From an uncultured Prevotellaceae bacterium (GTDB lineage: Bacteria; Bacteroidota; Bacteroidia; Bacteroidales; Bacteroidaceae), in the NCBI GenBank assembly GCA_902799765.1, contig CADCBZ010000039.1, positions 1 to 54,744 on the forward strand: 54,744 nucleotides of DNA, read 5' to 3'. The translations under genes were made by a program, and so were the position numbers. Every line of letters begins with the position of its first letter. The first letter of the stretch is position 1. The notes under the pieces were generated by a model, which saw nothing but the letters and a program-made list of their open reading frames with translations, was not told the DNA's origin and ran no database searches. Shown piece after piece: positions 24,174 to 33,077 of this stretch.

Positions 24174-25591
24174 CAGACGACCAGGCATATTTTGAGAGTA
24201 AAGGCTTTCAGAAAATCCTAAAGAAGTATGAAGAGTCTGCCAAGTCAGGGCATCCTATCTATATGGATGCTGATGACTTGGCCGATATTGCTGATTACTA
24301 CCAGCTGAATGGAAGAGCTGAAGAAGCCGAAACCGTCATCAGCCAGGCTTTAGAGTATAATCCTGAGGCTGTCGGTCCCCTACTCTACAGAGCTCGTGAG
24401 GCCCTGAACCGTCAGGACTACGATACAGCTCAATCCTATGCAGAACGCATAGAGGCCGTTGACAGTCAGGAGGCACTCTACTTCAAGGGAGAGTTATTGA
24501 TCCGCCAAGAGAAGATTGAAGAAGCCGACGAGCTCTTCAGGGAAAAATATAAGGAGATCCTGCCTGACGAACAGATGGATTATGTCTATGACGTTGCAAG
24601 TATCTTTTCCGATTATGCCGTCTTTGACAAGGCATTTGAGTGGATTGCCCGTTCACAAGGTGATGACTCCGACGACTTTAAGGAACTGATGGCCCGTACG
24701 CTGTTCGGATTAGGGAAATACAAGGATAGCGAACGTATCTTTAACGAACTGATAGACCACAATCCTTATTCTACTTCATATTGGAACGCGCTGGCCAGTG
24801 CCCAGTTTATGAATGAAGACTATCACGCCGCCATTACCAGTAGCGAATATGCCATCGCCATTGATCCACATGATCCAGAGTCCATACTTTACAAAGCGAA
24901 CGGTCTCTATAATCTGGCGAACTACGAATCGGCTCTCTCCTATTTCAAGAGATATACGGAAATGGTGCCCAATGATGAATTCGGCTATCTGCATCAAGGT
25001 ACGTGTCTGATCAACCTCGGGCGATATGAGGAAGCCATTGACATTCTTGAAAAGGCCGCGCATGAGACAGATAAAGAGTCGGTCTATTTACCGGATATCT
25101 ATCAGGAACTGGCTTATGCGTATAGTGAACAGAAGAAATTAGAGACGGCATTATATTATATCGACAAGACAAAGGAACTGGATTGCGACCAGACAAACAT
25201 GGAGATCGTCAGAGGACACATCCTTCTGGCTAACGGTCAGTTGGAAGAGGCAGAACAGACCTTCAGACATGCCCTTCAATACACAAAAGACGCACCTAGG
25301 ACCATGTTAAGGATTATTGTGTCGCTCTATGACAACCGCTATATCCGTTCATCATACATCCTTCTGAAGAACTTCTTCAGACATGTTGACGAAGACTGGA
25401 AAGAAGGTTATGCCTACATGGCCGTTTGCTGTTTAGACATGAATAAACAGGACGAATTCCTGCACTATCTCAAAATGGCTGTCGAGCGTAACCCCAAAGA
25501 AGCCAGGACAGTATTGAGTGGTTATTTCCCAGAGGGCATGGCGCCTGAGGAATACTACGAATACATGGTAAACAAAATAAACAATCAATAG
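24170..25591 (+). CDS. Tetratricopeptide-repeat protein
   Basis: A 473-residue protein built almost entirely of TPR-type helical repeats, for example AIDILEKAAHETD, AEQTFRHALQYTK and AETVISQALEYNP. It has no signal peptide or membrane segment, so it should be cytoplasmic and acidic. TPR arrays are protein-binding scaffolds; the partner is not evident. Its ATG overlaps the glnS stop (ATGA), implying coupled translation, and dedA follows 3 nt after its stop. Confidence 0.85.
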   Translation: MTDDQAYFESKGFQKILKKYEESAKSGHPIYMDADDLADIADYYQLNGRAEEAETVISQALEYNPEAVGPLLYRAREALNRQDYDTAQSYAERIEAVDSQEALYFKGELLIRQEKIEEADELFREKYKEILPDEQMDYVYDVASIFSDYAVFDKAFEWIARSQGDDSDDFKELMARTLFGLGKYKDSERIFNELIDHNPYSTSYWNALASAQFMNEDYHAAITSSEYAIAIDPHDPESILYKANGLYNLANYESALSYFKRYTEMVPNDEFGYLHQGTCLINLGRYEEAIDILEKAAHETDKESVYLPDIYQELAYAYSEQKKLETALYYIDKTKELDCDQTNMEIVRGHILLANGQLEEAEQTFRHALQYTKDAPRTMLRIIVSLYDNRYIRSSYILLKNFFRHVDEDWKEGYAYMAVCCLDMNKQDEFLHYLKMAVERNPKEARTVLSGYFPEGMAPEEYYEYMVNKINNQ

Positions 25592-25594
25592 CAT

Positions 25595-26233
25595 ATGAAT
25601 TTGATTACAAACATATTGAATAGTCTCGGTTGGTATCCAACCATCTTTATATTGATGTTGTTGGAAAGTACGGTGGTACCTGTGCCTTCCGAATTTGTGG
25701 TGACCCCTGCAGCCTATCATGCCGCCAGTGGTTCTTTGAACGTATTCCTTGTGATTCTTTTTGCCACATTAGGTGCTGACGTCGGTGCCAGCATCAACTA
25801 TTTTGTGGCACTATATGTTGGTCGCCCTGTCATCTATAAGTTTGCCAACAGCAAGTGGGGTAAGATGTGCCTTTTGAATCAGGAGAAGGTTGAGAGAAGT
25901 GAGAAATACTTTGACGATCATGGTGTCGCAGCGACACTTACAGGACGTTTCGTACCTGTCATCCGTCACCTCATCTCCATCCCTGCCGGACTGGCACGGA
26001 TGCACTATGGCAAGTTCATTCTCTTCACCACTATCGGTGCAGGAGGTTGGCACAGTGTCTTGGCTCTTTTAGGCTGGCATCTGCATGCGATTGTACCAGA
26101 AGATCAGTTGAACGATAAAATCAGCGAGTATGCAGAACACATTAAAATAGTGATTCTCGGCTTACTCTTGATAGCTGTCATCTATTTCGGAATCAGGGCT
26201 TGGATGAAGAAAAAAAGCAAGAAACACGCATAA
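25595..26233 (+). CDS. DedA-family inner-membrane protein
   Basis: A 212-residue DedA/SNARE-associated family protein; some members are flippase-like recyclers of undecaprenyl phosphate or phosphatidylethanolamine. Family motifs are LESTVVPVPSEFVV near the N-terminus and GRFVPVIRHLISIPAG in the middle, with four to five membrane segments and a basic C-terminal tail (KKKSKKHA). Last gene of the mltG-glnS-TPR operon. A lipid-carrier role would suit its position next to glycan genes, but that is inference. Confidence 0.88.
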   Translation: MNLITNILNSLGWYPTIFILMLLESTVVPVPSEFVVTPAAYHAASGSLNVFLVILFATLGADVGASINYFVALYVGRPVIYKFANSKWGKMCLLNQEKVERSEKYFDDHGVAATLTGRFVPVIRHLISIPAGLARMHYGKFILFTTIGAGGWHSVLALLGWHLHAIVPEDQLNDKISEYAEHIKIVILGLLLIAVIYFGIRAWMKKKSKKHA

Positions 26234-26280
26234 AAATGGGATTTTTCTGCCAAAAATTCTTTTTTTATATAAATAATGTG

Positions 26281-26288
26281 TATTTTTG
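26281..26288 (+). promoter_or_regulatory. Promoter -7 element TATTTTTG for the manC-gmd unit
   Basis: TATTTTTG matches TAnnTTTG and lies 27 nt before the manC ATG. Confidence 0.65.
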
Positions 26289-26315
26289 CAGTTCATTACA
26301 AGCACTTTTCTAGTT

Positions 26316-27340
26316 ATGGCAAAGACAAATAATCATCTGGTAATCATGACCGTCCCAAGCAGTTCATCGATGTTCTGGGGGTCGGCAAATCATTACTCCA
26401 GTTAACTGTAGAGAGATTCGGCAATCTGATCAAGCCCGAGAATATCTGGGTTGTTACCAATCAGCATTATGCAGCGATTGTCAAGGAGCAGCTGCCTGAC
26501 ATGCCAGAGAGCAATATCCTCTGTGAGCCATGTCGCCGCAACACAGCACCCTGTATCGCTTATGTCAGCTGGCGCATCAAATCAAAGGATCCTAAAGCGA
26601 ACATCGTTGTCACACCAAGTGATCACATTGTCACTGATACAGCAGAATTCCAGCGTGTCATCAAAGAGTGTATGATATTTACCAGTGAGACGGATGCGAT
26701 AGTCACCCTCGGCATGAAGCCCAACCGTCCGGAGACAGGCTATGGCTACATTCAGGCAGACTTGAGTATCAGTTCTCTTCGCAACAAGGAGATCTACAGG
26801 GTAGATTCCTTCCGCGAGAAGCCGAATCTGGAAACTGCCAAAGAATATATCAAGAAAAACTATTATTTCTGGAACGCAGGTATCTTTATCTGGAATGTCA
26901 GCACCATCGTGAATGCTTTCCGCGTCTATCAGCCTACGATGGCACGACTCTTCGAATCACTGCTTCCCATCTATGGCACGGAGAAAGAGCAGGAAGAGAT
27001 CAACCGTCTCTTCCCTGAATGTGAGAACATCTCTGTTGACTATGCCATTATGGAGAAGGCCGAGGAGATCTTTGTCTGTCCTGCAGACTTCGGCTGGAGC
27101 GACCTTGGCACATGGGGATCCCTGCACGAGCAGAGCAAGAAGGATCTCTATGGTAATGTCTGCATCGGTCCGGAAATCAACATCTTCGAAAGTCATAACT
27201 GTATTGTGCACACCACCCAAGAGAAGAAAGTGGTGATTCAAGGCCTCGACGGCTATATCGTAGCAGAGAACGATGACACACTTCTGATCTGCAAATTATC
27301 AGAAGAACAACGAATTAAGAACTTCTCTGGAAACAATTAA
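26316..27340 (+). pseudogene. manC: Mannose-1-phosphate guanylyltransferase, broken by a deletion/frameshift near the N-terminus
   Basis: The expected start is ATG 26316 (MAKTNNHLVIM). The reading frame then shifts: the zero frame ends at TAA 26403-26405, while the rest of the protein (PKQFIDVLG onward) continues in another frame from about 26348 to 27340. In homologues about 14 residues with the GGxGxRxWP nucleotide-binding signature separate these parts. Here about 43 nt are missing, which removes the signature and shifts the frame. Later motifs are intact (FREKP, SVDYAIMEK, FGWSDLGTW). A restart at ATG 26501 would lack the active site. An assembly or read error is possible. GDP-mannose is the substrate of gmd immediately downstream. 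Confidence 0.8.
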
Positions 27341-27349
27341 AATCAAAAT

Positions 27350-28459
27350 ATGAATCAAAAAGTTGCTCTTATTACAGGTATCACTGGTCAGGATGGTTCT
27401 TATCTGGCAGAATTCCTGTTAGAAAAAGGTTATGAAGTACACGGCACGATCCGCCGTTCATCCGTTGACTTCCGTGAACGTATTGCTCATCTGGAGGGAA
27501 TGCCCCATTTCCATCTGCATTATGCAGACTTGGGGGACTCCATGAGTATCCTCGGAGTAATCGGTAAGGTTCGTCCTACAGAAATATACAATCTCGCAGC
27601 CCAAAGCCATGTGCAGGTATCATTCGACTCACCTGAGTTTACAGCGGATGTTGATGCCGTTGGTGTACTGCGTATTCTAGAAGCCGTTCGTCAGTTAGGC
27701 TTGACAGAGAGTTGTCGTATTTATCAGGCATCCACTTCAGAGCTTTATGGCAAGGTAGAGGAAGTGCCTCAGAACGAGAACACTCCCTTCCACCCTTACA
27801 GTCCTTATGCCGTTGCAAAGCAATACGGTTTCTGGATTGTCAAGGAGTATCGTGAGGCCTATAATATGTATTGCTGTTCAGGAATCTTGTTCAACCATGA
27901 GTCAGAGCGTCGTGGCGAGACGTTTGTTACCCGTAAGATTACATTGGCTGCTGCTCGTATTTCTCAGGGATTACAGGATTGCTTGTATTTAGGAAATATG
28001 GATTCGTTGCGTGACTGGGGCTATGCTAAGGACTATGTAGAATGTATGTGGCTGATATTGCAGCAGGAAAAGCCCGAGGACTTCGTGATTGCCACCGGTG
28101 TCCAGCACAGTGTGCGTGAGTTTACGGACTTGGCGTTTAAGCATGCTGGTATTGAACTGAAGTTTGAGGGCGAAGGTATCAACGAGAAGGGTATTTGTGT
28201 AGTAGGCCCTGAGAATCTCATTGGAAAAACCTTGGTCGCTGTAAGCGAAGATTTCTATCGTCCCACGGACGTTGTCAACCTCTGGGGTGATCCTACTAAG
28301 GCAAAAGCCAAACTCAAGTGGAATCCCAACAAGACCAGTTTTGAGGAGCTTGTCAAGTTGATGGTAGAGGCCGACATTGCTAAGGTTGCCGCTGAAGGTG
28401 CCGCTGCCAAAGTTCGCACCAACCTCGCAGAGTACCTCGAAAAGGGTATTGTGAAATAA
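27350..28459 (+). CDS. gmd: GDP-mannose 4,6-dehydratase
   Basis: Converts GDP-D-mannose to GDP-4-keto-6-deoxy-D-mannose, the first step to GDP-L-fucose. The 369-residue short-chain dehydrogenase/reductase has the NADP-binding motif [12 protein letters not shown] (9-20), the family's HGTIRRSS, and a catalytic set in STSELYGKV and [11 protein letters not shown] (YxxxK). It lies 9 nt after manC and 151 nt before fcl. The spacer to fcl is unusually rich in hairpins. Confidence 0.95.
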   Translation: MNQKVALITGITGQDGSYLAEFLLEKGYEVHGTIRRSSVDFRERIAHLEGMPHFHLHYADLGDSMSILGVIGKVRPTEIYNLAAQSHVQVSFDSPEFTADVDAVGVLRILEAVRQLGLTESCRIYQASTSELYGKVEEVPQNENTPFHPYSPYAVAKQYGFWIVKEYREAYNMYCCSGILFNHESERRGETFVTRKITLAAARISQGLQDCLYLGNMDSLRDWGYAKDYVECMWLILQQEKPEDFVIATGVQHSVREFTDLAFKHAGIELKFEGEGINEKGICVVGPENLIGKTLVAVSEDFYRPTDVVNLWGDPTKAKAKLKWNPNKTSFEELVKLMVEADIAKVAAEGAAAKVRTNLAEYLEKGIVK

Positions 28460-28465
28460 AAATCC

Positions 28466-28598
28466 AAGCCAGACCTTTGATGGTCTGAGCTTACCTTAAT
28501 GTAAGAGCGACAGGAGGAGCGGTTGCATCCTCCCCATATAGGGGGAGGCCTTGGAGAGGGTGGATGTTTCTTTGCTTCTTTCTTTGCGCCAAAGAAAG
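28466..28598 (+). other. Hairpin-rich spacer between gmd and fcl
   Basis: Successive inverted repeats. AAGC-CAGACC (28466-28475) pairs with GGTCTG-A-GCTT (28482-28492). GGAGGA (28513-28518) can pair with TCCTCC (28528-28533), while CCTCCCC (28529-28535) can pair with GGGGAGG (28542-28548), so the middle arm has two exclusive partners. CTTTCTTTG (28578-28586) pairs perfectly with CAAAGAAAG (28590-28598). No U-run follows, so this is not a simple terminator. It may be a REP-like insert or an mRNA-processing or attenuation region. Confidence 0.6.
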
Positions 28599-28610
28599 TA
28601 AGAAAGTATT

Positions 28611-29777
28611 ATGTTAAATAAAGACAGTAAAATCTATGTAGCAGGCCACAACGGCTTGGTGGGTTCAGCAATCTGGAACAACCTGAAGAGTAGAGGTTAT
28701 AATAACCTTGTTGGAAGAAGTCATAGGGAGTTAGACCTCACGGATCAGAATGCCGTGAAGGCTTTCTTCGATGAAGAACAGCCTGAAGCTGTGGTATTGG
28801 CAGCCGCCTTCGTTGGCGGTATCATGGCTAACTCCCTCTACCGTGCCGACTTCATCATGATGAACATGAAGATCCAGTGTAATGTCATCTCTGAAGCTTA
28901 TGCCCACGGCGTCAAGAAACTGTTGTTCCTGGGCTCTACCTGCATCTATCCGAAGAATGCGCCTCAGCCCATGAAAGAGGATTGTCTGCTGACATCTCCT
29001 CTGGAATACACCAATGAGGAATATGCTATCGCCAAGATTGCTGGCCTGAAGATGTGTGAGAGCTACAACCTCCAGTATGGCACGAACTACATTGCTGTGA
29101 TGCCTACCAACCTCTATGGTCCGAACGATAATTTCCATCTGGAAAACAGCCACGTGATGCCAGCTATGATGCGCAAGGTCTATCTGGCTAAACTGATTCG
29201 TGACGGAGCATGGGATAAGATTGCCATAGACTTGGACAAACGCCCTGTAGAAGGCGTCAACGGTTCTGCATCTCATGATGAGATATTGAAGGTTCTTGGC
29301 AAATATGGCATAGAGAACAACAAGGTGACACTCTGGGGCACCGGCACCCCACTCCGTGAGTTCCTCTGGAGCGAGGATATGGCAGATGCCAGCGTGCATG
29401 TGCTGCTGAACGTCAACTTCAGCGACATCATTGGTATCGAGAAGTATTCATCCGTCCACTATGGCGCCTCCACTGATGGGGCTGTGGACCGTAATCATTC
29501 TGCAGGTCGTGGTGGTGCTATTCCCAAACTGGGTGAGATTCGCAATTGTCACATCAATGTCGGCACAGGCAAGGAGCTCACCATCCGAGAGCTCTCAGAA
29601 CTGGTGGTAAAGGCTGTTGGTTTTGAGGGAACAGTGGAGTTCGATGCCTCTAAACCTGACGGCACCATGCGTAAACTGATTGATGTTTCAAAACTCCATT
29701 CACTGGGTTGGACGCACAAAGTCGAAATTGAAGATGGCGTCAAGAAATTATTTGAATGGTATCAAAGCACTTTATAA
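28611..29777 (+). CDS. fcl: GDP-L-fucose synthase
   Basis: Epimerises and reduces GDP-4-keto-6-deoxymannose to GDP-L-fucose. An SDR protein with the NADP motif GHNGLVGSAI near residues 13-22, catalytic YxxxK in EEYAIAKIAG, and the typical FLGSTCIYPKNAPQPM. At 388 residues it is longer than the roughly 320-residue E. coli enzyme; the extra length is mostly an insert in the C-terminal half around DIIGIEKYSS to GAIPKLGEI, common in Bacteroidales forms. A strong terminator follows. Confidence 0.94.
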   Translation: MLNKDSKIYVAGHNGLVGSAIWNNLKSRGYNNLVGRSHRELDLTDQNAVKAFFDEEQPEAVVLAAAFVGGIMANSLYRADFIMMNMKIQCNVISEAYAHGVKKLLFLGSTCIYPKNAPQPMKEDCLLTSPLEYTNEEYAIAKIAGLKMCESYNLQYGTNYIAVMPTNLYGPNDNFHLENSHVMPAMMRKVYLAKLIRDGAWDKIAIDLDKRPVEGVNGSASHDEILKVLGKYGIENNKVTLWGTGTPLREFLWSEDMADASVHVLLNVNFSDIIGIEKYSSVHYGASTDGAVDRNHSAGRGGAIPKLGEIRNCHINVGTGKELTIRELSELVVKAVGFEGTVEFDASKPDGTMRKLIDVSKLHSLGWTHKVEIEDGVKKLFEWYQSTL

Positions 29778-29779
29778 AA

Positions 29780-29809
29780 AAGAAGCCCGCCGATTGGCGG
29801 GCTTTCTTC
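29780..29809. terminator. Bidirectional terminator between fcl and xylB
   Basis: GCCCGCC (29785-29791) and GGCGGGC (29796-29802) form a perfect stem with loop GATT, extended by flanking A/T pairs (AAGAA with TTTCTT), giving U-rich tails in both directions for the convergent genes. Confidence 0.85.
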
Positions 29810-29822
29810 TTATAGATTCATC

Positions 29823-31313
29823 TTATAAATTCTTCTTTAAGGTTTCCTTCCATGCTGCATAAGCACTCAGGTAGTCATCACGGTGCTTAGCATCGGGCTC
29901 AATCACCTGTAACTTATCCAGTGTAGCAAAGGCCTCGTTGTTATTCTTATAGATACCGGCACCGATACCAGCGCCCTTGGCAGCACCTACAGAACCATCC
30001 GTATCATACAGTTCGATAGTTGCGCCACTCACACCAGCTAAGGTATCACGGAACAACGGGCTCAGGAACATATTGGCCTTTCCTGCATGAATTTTCTTGA
30101 TATCCATACCCATCTGCTGCATGATCTCCATACCATAGCAGAATGAGAACACGATACCCTCCTGTGCGGCACGAACCAGATGAGCCTTATTGTGCTTATT
30201 GAAATTCAGACCGTTGATTGAACAACCGATTTCCTTATTCACCAGCACACGCTCCGCACCATTGCCGAAAGGAACGATGGTGACGCCCTCACTACCAATG
30301 GGAACACTAGCAGCCAAATCGTTCATATCTGCATAGCTTACATCCGGTGTGATATTACGATGAGTCCAGGCATTCAGAATACCAGTACCATTGATACACA
30401 ACAGCACACCAAGACGTGTCTGATCAGCAGTATGATTCACATGTGCAAAGGTGTTCACACGGCTCTGTTTGTCATAGTTCACCTCACCGAGCACACCATA
30501 TACCACGCCAGAAGTACCTGCGGTGGCAGCGATCTCACCAGGATTCAACACATTCAGCGACAGGGCATTGTTGGGTTGGTCACCACCACGATATGTAATC
30601 GGTGTACCTGCCTTCAATCCCATCTCAGCTGCGGCCTCTGCACTGACTACGCTCTGCTCTGCAAAAGTAGGAACGATGTCAGCTATCAAAGAAGCATCGA
30701 AACCATAATACTTCATCAGGAAGTCTGCCACCTGATTATTCTTAAAGTCCCAGAACATACCCTCACTCAGTCCACTGACAGTTGTATTCACTGTGCCACT
30801 GAGTCGCATGGCGATATAGTCACCAGGCAGCATGATCTTATAAATCTGGCTGTAGAGCTCTGGCTCATTCTCCTTCACCCAAGCCAACTTAGCTGCAGTA
30901 AAGTTACCAGGAGAATTCAACAGATGTGTCAGACACTGGTCTGCACCGAGATCATTGAAAGCCTTCTCGCCATAGGGAACTGCACGAGAGTCACACCAGA
31001 TGATGGCAGGACGCAGCGCCTTCAGATTCTTATCGACGCAAACCAATCCGTGCATCTGATAAGAGATACCAATAGCCTTGATCTCCTCTGCCGTAGCACC
31101 CGAGTCCTTCATAATCTTCTGCAGACTCAGTTTGGCATTATTCCACCACATCTGTGGATCCTGTTCTGCCCAACCAGCCTTGACAGCTGTAATTGGAGCC
31201 TCCTTTTCGGGGAAGAAAGCTGTTGCCACACACTTGCCGTTATCGGCATTTACCAACGATGCCTTCACTGAAGAGCTACCGACATCAAAACCTAATAGAT
31301 ACCTGTTTGCCAT
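29823..31313 (-). CDS. xylB: Xylulokinase
   Basis: Phosphorylates D-xylulose to xylulose 5-phosphate. The 496-residue FGGY-family kinase has the N-terminal ATPase-fold motif GFDVGSSSVKASL (9-21), the substrate segment ISYQMHGLVCVD, IIWCDSRA, and the C-terminal signature region GGDQPNNALSLNVL. It is alone here without xylose isomerase or a transporter. It is transcribed against the flanking fucose and polysaccharide genes and insulated by a terminator. No clear TAnnTTTG element was found in front of it. Confidence 0.9.
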   Translation of the reverse strand: MANRYLLGFDVGSSSVKASLVNADNGKCVATAFFPEKEAPITAVKAGWAEQDPQMWWNNAKLSLQKIMKDSGATAEEIKAIGISYQMHGLVCVDKNLKALRPAIIWCDSRAVPYGEKAFNDLGADQCLTHLLNSPGNFTAAKLAWVKENEPELYSQIYKIMLPGDYIAMRLSGTVNTTVSGLSEGMFWDFKNNQVADFLMKYYGFDASLIADIVPTFAEQSVVSAEAAAEMGLKAGTPITYRGGDQPNNALSLNVLNPGEIAATAGTSGVVYGVLGEVNYDKQSRVNTFAHVNHTADQTRLGVLLCINGTGILNAWTHRNITPDVSYADMNDLAASVPIGSEGVTIVPFGNGAERVLVNKEIGCSINGLNFNKHNKAHLVRAAQEGIVFSFCYGMEIMQQMGMDIKKIHAGKANMFLSPLFRDTLAGVSGATIELYDTDGSVGAAKGAGIGAGIYKNNNEAFATLDKLQVIEPDAKHRDDYLSAYAAWKETLKKNL

Positions 31314-31447
31314 AATTATATTACGTTAATTTCTATTTATAATACGGTTTAAATGCAAATTTCCCCTTTTTTTTTCAGAGAAACGATATTTTTTCCAAAA
31401 AAAGCGTTTTTTTTACCATATTTTGTGTTGAATTAATTTTTTTTGTT

Positions 31448-31455
31448 TACCTTTG
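31448..31455 (+). promoter_or_regulatory. Promoter -7 element TACCTTTG for the exopolysaccharide operon
   Basis: TACCTTTG lies 41 nt before the first gene of the locus, in a very T-rich stretch. No other strong element is visible until 44838, so it may drive ten genes. Confidence 0.65.
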
Positions 31456-31496
31456 CAACGAATAATGTGATTACGAACCGAATAAAACATTCATAT

Positions 31497-31862
31497 ATGA
31501 AGAAGAAAATATTAATACTTGATGACAAAGAGACCATTGCAAAAGTTCTCTCTATTTACTTGATGAGTGATTACGATGTACAGTGGTTACCCGATGGCTT
31601 GCAGGGCGTAAAATGGCTCCAGGCTGGCAACACTCCCGATTTGATTATCTCTGATATCCGTATGCCGGGTATGAGAGGTGATGATTTCCTGGAGTGGATC
31701 AAGCAGAATGAGCTGTTCAAGCACATTCCTGTGATTATGCTCTCAAGTGAGGACTCCACCAGTGAGCGTATCCGCCTGTTGGAAATTGGTGCAGAAGACT
31801 ACATTGTCAAGCCATTCAATCCAATGGAACTTAAAATTCGCGTCAAGAAAATCATTCCCTGA
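31497..31862 (+). CDS. Stand-alone receiver-domain response regulator
   Basis: A 121-residue single REC domain with no output domain. Key residues are present: acidic D9-D10 (LILDDKE), phosphoacceptor D53 in LIISDIRMPGM, S83/S84 in MLSSED, and K105 in IVKPF. The start is ATG 31497; a TTG at 31443 lies in the promoter. It is the first gene of the polysaccharide operon, 17 nt before a glycosyl transferase that itself begins with a receiver-like domain, so it may act by protein contact. No histidine kinase is encoded nearby. Confidence 0.9.
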   Translation: MKKKILILDDKETIAKVLSIYLMSDYDVQWLPDGLQGVKWLQAGNTPDLIISDIRMPGMRGDDFLEWIKQNELFKHIPVIMLSSEDSTSERIRLLEIGAEDYIVKPFNPMELKIRVKKIIP

Positions 31863-31879
31863 TTAGGTATTACTAATAT

Positions 31880-33052
31880 ATGATAGGTGTCATTTATTTA
31901 GGAAACAATCCCGAAACCCAAGAACGTCTCAAGTACATTCCTGGTCGATTGGTGCAGTTTGCGACCAATTACAAGGATGCGGCTAACATGTGCTCGCCTC
32001 ATGTTCTAAACGAGCATTTCATTATGTTCTTTGAGCAGAGTGTTCAGGCAGAGGATGTAACCGCTATCACCTATATTAAAAAGAAATATAAGAATGTCTA
32101 TATCATCCTGCTGACCCATCAGTTGACACAGGATGACAGGAAGAACTATCAGAGGTGCGGTATCAACGATACCATCGATGCAAATGCATCCATCACGGAG
32201 ATCAATAAGAAAATCCAGTTTATTGCCGACCGTGAGGGCATGCTGTTCGACGATGCACCGTCAAAGCATCGTATCTTGCGTTTTAAGATTCCACTCTGGA
32301 AGCGTCTTTTCGACATAATATTCTCTTTATTAGCCATTATCATCCTCTCTCCAGTATTCATCATAACGGCGATTGCTATCCGCTTGGAGAGTAAGGGGCC
32401 TGTGATCTTCAAGTCAAAACGAGTAGGTACTAACTATACTATCTTTGATTTCCTGAAGTTCCGCTCGATGTATGTAGATGCTGAGAGCAAATTGAAAGAA
32501 GTCGCAAAAGCGGCGGGCAATCAATATGCCAACAAGGAGAAACAACCTGGAGAAGAGCCGCAGAATGTTATTACGGCCCCACTTGGTGCAGAGGCAGAGA
32601 TGATGATGATGGACATGGGGATGGAGTCCGATATGATGATTAGCGACGACGAGGTGATGCTGGTCGGCGACGACTTCGTGGTGTCAGAAACCGACTTCAA
32701 CAAAGAGAAGGAAGAGGAAAACGACAACGCCCGTTTCATTCGCAAATATAGCATTGACGAACTGCCTCAGCTCTTCAACATCCTGAAGGGCGACATGTCG
32801 GTGGTCGGCAATCGCCCATTGCCATTATACGAGGCAGAAAAGCTCACTGTTGACTCCAGCATTGACCGTTTCATGGCACCTGCAGGTCTGACTGGTCTTT
32901 GGCAGGTAGAGGAACGCGGAAAAGGAGGCATGATGTCTGCAGAAGAGCGGAAGCAACTCGATATTACCTATGGTCGGACTTATAATTTCGCTTTGGATAT
33001 GAAGATCATCTTCCGCACGCTGACCGCTTTTATCCAGAAAGAGAACGTTTAA
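31880..33052 (+). CDS. Polyprenyl-phosphate phosphoglycosyl transferase with degenerate receiver-like N-terminus
   Basis: A Bac_transf-family enzyme that places the first sugar-1-phosphate on undecaprenyl phosphate, starting repeat-unit assembly at the inner membrane. Residues 1-120 look like a receiver fold without the phosphoacceptor: E52 falls where Asp is expected, and LLTHQL and the GINDTI loop follow. A membrane segment occupies about 138-165, then KFRSM (194-198). An insert of about 85 residues follows, acidic and Met-rich (EMMMMDMGMESDMM near 240-253). Then come the catalytic D293-E294 in SIDELPQLFNIL and VVGNRPLP. A typical family member lacks both the N-terminal domain and the insert. 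Confidence 0.88.
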   Translation: MIGVIYLGNNPETQERLKYIPGRLVQFATNYKDAANMCSPHVLNEHFIMFFEQSVQAEDVTAITYIKKKYKNVYIILLTHQLTQDDRKNYQRCGINDTIDANASITEINKKIQFIADREGMLFDDAPSKHRILRFKIPLWKRLFDIIFSLLAIIILSPVFIITAIAIRLESKGPVIFKSKRVGTNYTIFDFLKFRSMYVDAESKLKEVAKAAGNQYANKEKQPGEEPQNVITAPLGAEAEMMMMDMGMESDMMISDDEVMLVGDDFVVSETDFNKEKEEENDNARFIRKYSIDELPQLFNILKGDMSVVGNRPLPLYEAEKLTVDSSIDRFMAPAGLTGLWQVEERGKGGMMSAEERKQLDITYGRTYNFALDMKIIFRTLTAFIQKENV

Positions 33053-33077
33053 CAAGAAATGCCAAGAAGTCAACATC

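Noticed and set aside
26501-27340. A shortened but functional mannose-1-phosphate guanylyltransferase
   Set aside because: Starting at 26501 omits the conserved N-terminal Rossmann segment and signature that bind GTP, while the remnant of that N-terminus is still readable upstream.
29823-31313. xylB as part of a xylose-use operon
   Set aside because: No isomerase, transporter or regulator is adjacent, and terminators separate it from its neighbours.
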